This document shows, in pieces, positions 34,101 to 39,945 of a DNA stretch of 64,000 nucleotides (position 1 is its first letter; the number at the start of each line of letters is the position of its first letter). The notes under the pieces were generated by a model that worked only from the letters and a program-made list of their open reading frames with translations, was not told the DNA's origin and did no database searches. Both the position numbers and the translations under genes were made by a program. This DNA is from an uncultured Bacteroidales bacterium. GTDB lineage: Bacteria > Bacteroidota > Bacteroidia > Bacteroidales > FEN-979. The stretch is from the NCBI GenBank assembly GCA_903926565.1, contig CAIYJU010000196.1:1-64000 (forward strand). Reading direction: 5' to 3'.

Positions 34101-36697
34101 GCGATGTCTTCTGATGTTGCACCATTGTTCCATGAATAACCATAAGGCATTGTTCCGCCAGTTACTGTGATGTTAACTGAACCAGAATTGCCGCCGTTAC
34201 AAAGAACAGGGGATGCTGTACCGGTAAGGTCAAGAGCTGCTGGTTCAGTAACGGTATAGCTGTTTGATATTTGACAGCCGTTTCCATCAGTAACAACAAC
34301 AGTATAAACACCAGCGGTTAATCCGTTGATATCTTCAGTGATGGCACCATTGCTCCATGCATATCCGTAAGCGGTAGTTCCACCGGTTACTGTGATATCG
34401 ATCGAACCAGTGCTGCCCAGGTTACATAAAACTGGGGATGCAGAACCGGAAAGTGCAAGAGCGGAAGGTTCAGTAACAGTAAAGCTGGCTGTTTTCTGAC
34501 AACCATTGCCGTCTGTTACGACCACTGTATAATCACCGGCAATTAATCCGTTGATATCCTGAGTGGTGGCTGAGTTATTCCAAAGGTAGGAATATGCAGT
34601 GGTTCCACCGGCTACACTAAGGTCGATTGAACCTGTGTTGCCTCCATTGCAAAGAGCAGGAGACGGGGTGCCTGAAAGTAAGAGCTCGGAAGGTTCTGAA
34701 ACGATCCAGAAGCCAAACTTCATGCAACCCATGGCATCGGTAACAGCTACAGAATAGCCACCTGCGGTCAGTCCGCTGATGTCCTGTGTAGTTGCACCAT
34801 TGCTCCATGAATATCCGTAAGGTGCAGTACCGCCGCTTACACTGATGTCAATTGCACCGTTGCTGCCACCATTGCATGATACATTGGTGATAACAGCGAT
34901 TTGATCAACAACCAATAAAGTAGGCTGGCCAATAAACCTTGAAGTAAAGGTGTAGCAGCCAACAGCGTCGGTAGGTGTTACAGTGTACCAGCCGGAGGTA
35001 AGTCCGCTGATATTCTGTGTCGTTTCACCGTTGCTCCATAAATAGGTATAAGGAGGAGTACCACCTGAGGCACCGCCTTCAATATGACCATCATTCCCGC
35101 CAAAGCAACTTACATCAGTCGTACTGCCAACCCAGGTGATATCGGTTGGTTCGGTAATTGACCAGCTGCCTGTTGTAGTACATCCATTGGCGTCAGTAAC
35201 AACAACTGAATAATCTCCAGGGTATAAGCCAGAAAGATCTTCAGTGGTTGCAAGGGTATTCCATAAATAACCATAGGGCATTGTGCCGCCGGTTACTGTA
35301 AGATCGAGAACTCCATTGTGGTTGCCATTGCAATTCACGTTAGTTTCTACTGCGGTTGCAGCTAAATCGGCCTGAGGCTCACTTACAGTGTAACTGTTTG
35401 TGATCTGACAACCATTTCCATCAGTAACAACAACAGTGTACACACCAGTTGTTAACCCGCTGATGTCTTCTGTCACGGCGCCCGTACTCCAGGCATATCC
35501 GTAACCGGCTGTTCCGCCTGTCACAGTGATATTGACAGATCCGGTGTTGCCACCTTTACATAGTACGTCAGAGGCTGTTCCATCAAGCGTGAGTGCTGAT
35601 GGTTCGGTAACCTGCCATGTGTTTGTTATCTGGCAGCCATTGCCGTCAGTTACAACTACTGTATAAACACCGGCGGTTAAACCGCTGACGTCTTCCGTGA
35701 TTGCACCATTGTCCCAGGCATAACCATAAGGAGTGTTGCCACCGGATACAGAAATGTCAATCGAACCGGTATTACCTCCATTGCATAAAGCAGGGGAAGC
35801 CAGGCCGGTAAGAACAAGCGGGTTGAAAGAAGTAACAATATAACTGCCTGTTTTCTGGCAGCCATGTGCATCAGTTACTGTCACAGAGTAGGTGCCTGCG
35901 GTTAAACCGCTGACATCTTCAGTGATTGCGCCGTTGCTCCAGGCATATCCATAAGCGGTAGTTCCACCGGCAACTGTAAGATCAATTGCCCCGGTTTGAG
36001 CTCCGCTGCATAAAACGGGAGTAATTCCACCGCTAAGCATTAGTTCGTCTGGTTGAGTAATTGTCCAGCTGCCGATATCGTTGAAACAACCAGCGAAGTC
36101 AGTGACAAGTACCGTATAGGTTCCGGCCGGCAACCCGCTTGGGTCTTGCACAGTTGAACCATTACTCCATAAATAGGTATAAGGCGGCCGGCCGCCTGAA
36201 GGTGTCATGTTGATTGATCCGGTTGATAAACCGAAACAAAGGATGTTGGTAGGAACTCCGGTAACATTAACTCCCGGTAACAGGTTTACCTTTACAGTAC
36301 CACCCGAGAAACCTCCTGGAGGCGGGGCAAATTGTACTTGAAGGAAAAACCGGTCTTCAGCGTAACCCTGACCGTTACAAATTCCAGAGCCAGGAAATGT
36401 TTCTGCCTGACCGCTTCCGATGAGAGTAGATCCCGGAGGATAAAGAACAGGAGTCTGGTAGATGCTTGCAGTTCCTGAAAATACCCAGGACCCGGTAACA
36501 TTGGTCCAGGAGTAGGTAGCCCCAGGTACGTCACAACCCGATAAGGAACAGAACAGATTGATGGGCTGTCCGTAACACACAGGGTTGGGCGAAGCAAACT
36601 GTGATCTGGCATTGTATGACAAGGCCAGCATGAAGAATATTAAGACTGGCAACAGCCTTAACAACTTCATTGTTGTCTTCAGGTAAAGTGTTTTCAT
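28196..36697 (-). CDS. Giant SprB-repeat surface protein with dockerin-like, cohesin-like and T9SS domains
   Basis: This 2,833-residue protein has a signal peptide (ending near NARSQ, residue 33; ATGs at 36697 and 36670 are both possible starts). A unique N-terminal region runs to 153, then 28 SprB repeats of about 75 residues (154-2258), each starting CNGG and ending xEPxAL. A Cys-rich PKD/Ig-like region follows (about 2260-2430), then a carboxypeptidase-regulatory-like domain (2433-2503), a dockerin-like segment (about 2504-2600: ADVNASLTVTALDALYVKL, GDVNGSY), a cohesin-like module (about 2601-2743) and a T9SS type A tail (2744-2833: NYPNPFNAETKIQYTIPEAG). SprB of Flavobacterium is the mobile gliding adhesin; this protein is a likely filamentous surface adhesin, but no gliding genes are in the window. 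Confidence 0.92.
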   Translation of the reverse strand: MKTLYLKTTMKLLRLLPVLIFFMLALSYNARSQFASPNPVCYGQPINLFCSLSGCDVPGATYSWTNVTGSWVFSGTASIYQTPVLYPPGSTLIGSGQAETFPGSGICNGQGYAEDRFFLQVQFAPPPGGFSGGTVKVNLLPGVNVTGVPTNILCFGLSTGSINMTPSGGRPPYTYLWSNGSTVQDPSGLPAGTYTVLVTDFAGCFNDIGSWTITQPDELMLSGGITPVLCSGAQTGAIDLTVAGGTTAYGYAWSNGAITEDVSGLTAGTYSVTVTDAHGCQKTGSYIVTSFNPLVLTGLASPALCNGGNTGSIDISVSGGNTPYGYAWDNGAITEDVSGLTAGVYTVVVTDGNGCQITNTWQVTEPSALTLDGTASDVLCKGGNTGSVNITVTGGTAGYGYAWSTGAVTEDISGLTTGVYTVVVTDGNGCQITNSYTVSEPQADLAATAVETNVNCNGNHNGVLDLTVTGGTMPYGYLWNTLATTEDLSGLYPGDYSVVVTDANGCTTTGSWSITEPTDITWVGSTTDVSCFGGNDGHIEGGASGGTPPYTYLWSNGETTQNISGLTSGWYTVTPTDAVGCYTFTSRFIGQPTLLVVDQIAVITNVSCNGGSNGAIDISVSGGTAPYGYSWSNGATTQDISGLTAGGYSVAVTDAMGCMKFGFWIVSEPSELLLSGTPSPALCNGGNTGSIDLSVAGGTTAYSYLWNNSATTQDINGLIAGDYTVVVTDGNGCQKTASFTVTEPSALALSGSASPVLCNLGSTGSIDITVTGGTTAYGYAWSNGAITEDINGLTAGVYTVVVTDGNGCQISNSYTVTEPAALDLTGTASPVLCNGGNSGSVNITVTGGTMPYGYSWNNGATSEDIAGLTAGMYNVVVTDANGCSISNSWIVTEPTALDASATVSPVLCNAGNTGSIDLTVTGGTLAYGYLWSNGETTQDISNLIAGPYTVTITDGNGCQLSGVWYVSEPSLPLDATAAVTNVNCNGNHNGAIDVTVTGGTAPYGYLWNNLETTEDLTGLFPGDYSIVVTDANGCTTTGSWNISEPSDITWVGSTTDVSCFGGSDGHIEGGASGGTPPYTYLWSNGETTQDISGLTSGWYTVTPTDAVGCYTFTSRFVGQPTDLVIDPIAVITNVSCNGGANGTIDISVTGGTMPYGYLWNNGATSEDINGLSAGTYTVVVTDAHNCQKTGEWTVTQPDILAITGTSSAVLCNGGNTGSINITVTGGTTAYGYAWSNGAITEDISGLTAGTYTVVVTDALGCTATNSFNVTEPTALSITGTPSPVLCNGGNTGSIDITVTGGTTAYSYSWSTGAGTEDISGLTAGCYSVTVMDANGCGITGSWCVTQPDVLAVTGTPSPVLCNGGNSGSVDITVTGGTMPYGYSWNNGATSEDIAGLTAGMYSVVVTDANACVTSSYWIVTEPTALSLTGTSSPALCNGGSTGSIDITVGGGTLAYGYLWNNGATSEDISGLTSGTYTVVVTDGNGCQITDTYFVSEPALPLSVTAIETEIDCNNNHNGSLDVTVTGGTSPYSYMWNTLETTEDISGLYPGAYTIAVTDANGCSTTGSWMITEPSDITWVGSTTDVSCFGGSDGHIEGGASGGTPPYSYLWSNGETTQDISGLTSGWYTVTPTDSHGCYTFTSRFIGQPTELIIDQLAIITNVSCNGGADGAIDITVTGGTMPYGYLWNNGATSEDINGLSAGTYTVVVTDAHNCQKTGEWTVTEPSALTLTGTPSPALCNGGNTGSIDITVTGGTTAYSYSWNNGATSEDINGLTAGTYTVVVTDGLGCTITNSWQVTEPTALTLTGTPSAVLCNGGSTGSIDITVGGGTTVYGYAWSNGAITEDISGLTAGVYTVVVTDANGCQITNSWQVTEPTALSLTGDVTNVLCNGGNNGAINITVTGGTTAYSYAWSTGAGTEDISGLTAGCYTVTVMDANNCMITGSWCITQPDALVITNPVIRDVTCNGADNGALFITVSGGVEPYGYIWSNGITTEDLPCCITAGCYTVTVTDANNCSTTGSWCLSEPSALTLTGTPTPVLCYGDANGSIDITVTGGTPDYTYEWSNTETSEDISGLIAGVYAVTITDGNGCQAFGSWEVTSPDLLTVTGVTADVLCNGGSDGSIDITVAGGTTPYGYLWNNGATSEDISGLTAGTYSVVVTDYNLCSTTGIFTINEPSALSLAAAITTVTCYTGGDGAIDLTVTGGTTAYGYAWSNGAATEDISGLTAGTYTVTVTDAHSCVATASYQVIEPPMWSIDLGGPTPVCCNTTEEFTYTANAVGVPTGCHVDYEWVVVGGTITGGWNSNQITVKWNCCFQGTVTVTATKCDGCFLTESMTVVVNQAPAPEITGPVSVVSNGTDEYCVLPAISGHLYSWTVLNGSYTTIPGSNCITVTWDSYPACGCAMIIVCETDPLTGCTGCDTLYITMLPDPNGISIQGTVSYKNGLPNTPLNGVTVKLKDVATNVTIATTVTGPNMNPPLYTGDPGYYAFTNVPAGNYKLEASFNGTWGGNNATDALLIQLEAANPGTVLFGLYHTVADVNASLTVTALDALYVKLRTVGSINSYPAGDWKFEVPTVSTLPAVVDFAGLCTGDVNGSYIPTGLKAVSFLSVIDNETQTVPVEETFTYEIRSNMVAQLGAMTLFMGYDKDRFEVMDVTATSNDEMKYVIEDGNVAIAWADTKPMSVRNNDQLFTLTVKAKAPLAEATSIFNVNTGSEFASPTGIRYDNFDLKMAKVITAGGSKEFSMFNYPNPFNAETKIQYTIPEAGKVTLVITDMFGKTVRTLVEKVQEAGTYTIPVNAAELDLSSGAYLYRIEAVGTTDTYVKVNKMIFAR
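29921..36238 (-). repeat. 28 tandem SprB repeats (about 225 bp each)
   Basis: In-frame coding repeats follow the pattern C-N-G-G, GSIDITVTGGT, YGYxWSNGA, EDISGLTAGTYTVVVTD, NGCQ, EPxAL. Each has a Cys at the start and a second in NGC. Repeats 4-7, 11-14 and 18-21 share variant features (CNGNHNG, then DGHIEGGASGG with TSRFIGQPT), showing a higher-order unit of seven repeats. The starts of repeats 5, 12 and 19 lie at 35332, 33748 and 32164, exactly 1,584 bp apart. The next equivalent start (repeat 26) is at 30577, 1,587 bp on, owing to one extra codon in repeat 25. Confidence 0.93.
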
Positions 36698-37237
36698 AAT
36701 TTAGTGATTAGTTTAAACTAGGTTTATTAAAATGGGTAAATATAGTGGGGTTGATTAATTTCAGTAAAAAAGAAATAATCTTTGATGCCTCTAGGGCGGA
36801 GGAGCTAACAGAATGTATATTTTGGTCGTTTGCATGGTTGAAAAATTAAGTTTGTAAAAGTGAATCATTATTCAAAAAATGTAAAATACAGCAAATGTCT
36901 AATAATTAGCTCTTTTACGGTGATTTTGTTAGAGTAATTACATAACATGCTGAATGACTGCTATTTTCCTGACAAATTTAGTTTTAAATTTAATATAAAC
37001 AAGGAACGAAAGTATAAAAAAAAATGCTTTCAAATTGGATTATTTTAATAAAATTCAGATCATTTTGAGAATTATGACAAAAAATGTCCAAAATCATGTA
37101 TATTTCTTAATTTTGAAAAAATTTATGCACTTTTGCCTACTGAAACAACCTTTTGAAGCAAAAAGTTTTCAAAGGTAATGACATTAGTGTCTTTTGTTGT
37201 GGGTTCAAAGTTAATATATGTTAAATTTGGCAGCAAT
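36698..37237. other. AT-rich divergent intergenic region
   Basis: This 540-nt region separates the giant SprB gene (minus) from a LuxR-type regulator gene (plus). It is strongly AT-rich, with no open frame that looks real and no RNA gene that I recognise. It probably holds both promoters. One minus-strand candidate is noted separately. Long A and T tracts near 37010-37025 and 37078-37120 could be curved or bound by a regulator. Confidence 0.6.
36973..37003 (-). promoter_or_regulatory. Candidate promoter for the giant SprB gene
   Basis: On the minus strand CTTG (37003-37000) is followed after 19 nt by TAAATTTG (36980-36973). This fits the Bacteroidota -33 TTTG / -7 TAnnTTTG pair with one mismatch in the -33 box. 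It implies a leader of about 270 nt before the ATG at 36697. Confidence 0.38.
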
Positions 37238-37906
37238 ATGGAAAACGGTCACCTCAATAATGGTAAAATTAACCTGATAGTCGCAGAAAATCAGGAGATT
37301 ATACTCCATTCGCTAATTTCACTCATTGGATCTTTCGGCGAATTCGAGATCATTGGTACTGCGACTGATGGCACTGAATTACTGAAGAAGCTTGAAAATA
37401 TAAAGCCCGATGTGATACTTCTGGATATTAAAAAACCGGGACTTACTACCATTGAGGTTACCAGGATTATTGATGAGAAGATGCCCTGGGTTAAAATTGT
37501 TTCACTGACAAGGCATAACCATCCGTTTTTTATTAAGGAGATGTTAAAGCATGGTGCCAAAGGGTTCTTGTCGAAGAACTGTTCTGTAGAGGAACTCCAT
37601 GAAGGCATTAAACGGGTTTATAGTGGAAAAACCTATTTTTGCAGTTTATGCTCAAAAGTTATTCTGCGGGATTATGCTGCCGAACCAGCTGTAGGGACCG
37701 TTGATTTACGTAATATAACTCCGAGAGAGATTGAAATTATAGGTTATTTATCTGAAGGATGTTCCACAAAAGAGATTTCCGATAAGTTGTTTATCAGCAA
37801 TAAAACAGTTGAAAGGCACAAATCGAATTTGTTTAAAAAGATGCAATTGCGCAATACGGCTCAGCTGATCAAAGTAGCTGTTGAAAACGGGTTGTTAATA
37901 CATTAA
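37238..37906 (+). CDS. LuxR/NarL-family regulator with altered acidic pocket
   Basis: The protein has 222 residues from the ATG at 37238 (MENGHLNN); an upstream in-frame ATG at 37178 adds 20 residues outside the fold. In the receiver domain, the usual Asp-Asp pair of beta-1 is Glu17-Asn18 in LIVAENQEI. Phospho-acceptor D63 in ILLDIKKPG and the lysine in GFLSKNCSVEEL are kept. The C-terminal LuxR-type HTH (about 152-220) has ITPREIEIIGYLSEG and SNKTVERHKSNLFKKM. No kinase is adjacent. It starts the plus-strand group of three TMTC-like genes (7 nt to the next) and is divergent from the giant adhesin, so it is a good candidate regulator of both. Confidence 0.9.
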   Translation: MENGHLNNGKINLIVAENQEIILHSLISLIGSFGEFEIIGTATDGTELLKKLENIKPDVILLDIKKPGLTTIEVTRIIDEKMPWVKIVSLTRHNHPFFIKEMLKHGAKGFLSKNCSVEELHEGIKRVYSGKTYFCSLCSKVILRDYAAEPAVGTVDLRNITPREIEIIGYLSEGCSTKEISDKLFISNKTVERHKSNLFKKMQLRNTAQLIKVAVENGLLIH

Positions 37907-37913
37907 AAGTTAG

Positions 37914-39875
37914 ATGAAGCCAGTAATTACAAAAAAAGCGAAACAAAAAAAGCCTAATCCTATTGGCACGGGTCCTGCCTCGAAACATATCGGATCCTTT
38001 TCTGACAGCAATTTCCGGCAATGGCTACTGGCAGCAATTATCCTGATTATCACATTCAGCTGTTACTTTCAGGTGCTTAGTAATGACTTCATTCCAACGT
38101 GGGACGACAATGCATACATAATTGACAACGTCCTTATCAGAAGTCTCTCCTTTTCTGCCATCAGGGAAATGTTTACTTCCCAGGTAGGTGGTACCTATGT
38201 TCCACTTCCTTTGCTTTCATATGCGATTGAGTATAAAATATGGGGACTCAACCCTGTTCCCTTTCATGCTACAAATCTTTTGTTGCATTTGATCTGCACA
38301 TTTCTGGTTTTCAGAATTCTTTGCAGATTTAATATTAAACCGCTATTTGCCGCATCCGCAGCTCTGATTTATGGCATCCACCCGATGGGGGTTGAGTCCG
38401 TGGCCTGGGTCACAGAGCGAAAGGACCTCCTTTACAGTGTGTTTTATTTTTGGTCACTGCTGTTATATGTTATTTATTTGCAGGCGAGGTCACAAAGAAT
38501 GTTGCTGTTCTTCACCAGTCTTGGCCTTTTTGTACTGGCACTTTTTTCAAAAATCCAGGCAGTTTCTCTTCCCTTGATTTTACTGCTTGTCGATTTTTAT
38601 TTTAACCGGACCGACTGGAAAAGGATTTTTTTTGAGAAGGTGCCATTCTTCCTTCTGTCAATTGCATTTGGGATTGCGGGTATCTTTGTTTTAAGACATG
38701 TAGGGGCCTTGAAAATTAATGAATTGTTTACACTGAGCGAAAGATTGTTTTTTGGAATTTATACCCTGAGCGCCTATTTCCTTAAGTTCTTTATGCCGGT
38801 AACCATGAGTGCACTCTATCCATATCCTGTTATCAGCAGCGGAATGCCCTTGCCATTGTTATACTATTTAAGCCCGTTGTTTATCCTTGTTCTTGCTGCT
38901 GTTGTTTATTATACTTCACGAAAGACCCGGGTAATCGTTTTTGGCTCGCTTATTTTTCTCCTTTCTGTTATTTTTATGCTTCAGATATTTGGTGCGGGCC
39001 AGGGATTTCTGGCCGACAGATATGTCAAGGTTCCCTATCTGGGAATGGTATTCATCGCAGGCTGGGGGATGGAGCATTTTTCTACAAAAGTCAAACATGG
39101 AACCCTGGCAGCATGGCTTGTGTATGTCTCCTTCTGCTTATTTTTAATGGTCTCAACTATCCAGCGATGCAAGGTGTGGAAGAACGGTGAAACCCTCTGG
39201 TCGGATGTTATTGACAAATACCCGGAAAGAGATTCACGTCCCTACGCATGCCGGGGCTTGTACTACAGGGCTGAAAAGAACAATGAACGCGCACTTACGG
39301 ATTTGAACAAATCGCTCACACTTAATAGAAATGATGCAGAGATCATGCTGATGCGCGGCAATATCTATTTTGACATGGGCAAACACGATTCTGCATACCT
39401 GGATTACCTTCACAGTTTGAAGATGAAGATGGATAATTCTCTTGCATTGGGTAATTTAGGCGCGATTTATGTGAAAAGGAACCAGTTCGATTCGGCAGTG
39501 TATTACCTTTCGAAGGCTCTTCAGAGAGATACAGGGTTTGCAGTATCTTATGCAAACAGGGCCGTAGCTTACGGAGGATTAGGGAAATCAGACGAGTCAA
39601 TTGCCGATTTTAAGCATTATCTCTGCTATAAACCAAATGATGAGAGGGTCTTTATGAGTATTGCCCTTGCCTACCAGCGTTCCGGGCGTTACCAGGAGAG
39701 TCTTGCCTGGTTTGATAAGGCGATTGCCCAAAAGCCGGATTTTGGGAGTTATTATTACTACCGGTCCCAGTCATACAAGTCAATGGGGAGTCGCACCAAA
39801 GCACTGGAAGACGGACTGAAGGCTTTAAACCTTGGAGTCGCGGTTCCTCAGGGTTATTTGCAATCGCTCCGTTGA
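37914..39875 (+). CDS. TMTC-like GT-C membrane protein with TPRs (copy 3)
   Basis: This 653-residue protein has a Lys-rich cytoplasmic N-terminus, about 10 helices (35-420) and roughly 6 TPRs (about 430-640; for example AEIMLMRGNIYFDMGKHDSA, AVSYANRAVAYGGLGKSDES). First-loop acids are W63-D64-D65 in FIPTWDDNAYII, followed by TYVPLPLLSY. The later motif HPMGVESVAWVTERKDLLYS has H156 and E161, but Gly159 replaces the second His seen in sister copies. It begins 7 nt after the LuxR-type gene, so they share a transcript. By analogy with TMTC/PMT proteins it may transfer a polyprenyl-linked sugar to exported protein; this is not proven in bacteria. Confidence 0.8.
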   Translation: MKPVITKKAKQKKPNPIGTGPASKHIGSFSDSNFRQWLLAAIILIITFSCYFQVLSNDFIPTWDDNAYIIDNVLIRSLSFSAIREMFTSQVGGTYVPLPLLSYAIEYKIWGLNPVPFHATNLLLHLICTFLVFRILCRFNIKPLFAASAALIYGIHPMGVESVAWVTERKDLLYSVFYFWSLLLYVIYLQARSQRMLLFFTSLGLFVLALFSKIQAVSLPLILLLVDFYFNRTDWKRIFFEKVPFFLLSIAFGIAGIFVLRHVGALKINELFTLSERLFFGIYTLSAYFLKFFMPVTMSALYPYPVISSGMPLPLLYYLSPLFILVLAAVVYYTSRKTRVIVFGSLIFLLSVIFMLQIFGAGQGFLADRYVKVPYLGMVFIAGWGMEHFSTKVKHGTLAAWLVYVSFCLFLMVSTIQRCKVWKNGETLWSDVIDKYPERDSRPYACRGLYYRAEKNNERALTDLNKSLTLNRNDAEIMLMRGNIYFDMGKHDSAYLDYLHSLKMKMDNSLALGNLGAIYVKRNQFDSAVYYLSKALQRDTGFAVSYANRAVAYGGLGKSDESIADFKHYLCYKPNDERVFMSIALAYQRSGRYQESLAWFDKAIAQKPDFGSYYYYRSQSYKSMGSRTKALEDGLKALNLGVAVPQGYLQSLR

Positions 39876-39945
39876 TGGGGTTAACGGGCCATGTGCCGCA
39901 TGGGATTCATGAAAAATATGTTGATGAACCATAAATTAGTATTAC

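Noticed and set aside
34617..34808. Antisense open frame with Arg/His-rich product
   Set aside because: It is a minus-strand shadow in another frame of SprB repeats; no support for an independent gene.
29921..36238. Regular repeats of about 225 bp that might suggest a CRISPR-like or satellite array
   Set aside because: They are in-frame, coding, far longer than CRISPR repeats, and translate into clear SprB repeats.
28888..36612. Many open frames on both strands within the giant gene
   Set aside because: They recur with the repeat period, lack start/RBS logic and are alternative-frame echoes of the SprB coding sequence.
21610..36697. Cellulosome gene cluster
   Set aside because: Cohesin-like and dockerin-like modules are present but no glycoside hydrolase or carbohydrate-binding domain was seen.
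37178..37237. Longer N-terminus for the LuxR-type regulator
   Set aside because: The extra 20 residues precede the first receiver strand and are not similar to the family; ATG at 37238 fits better.
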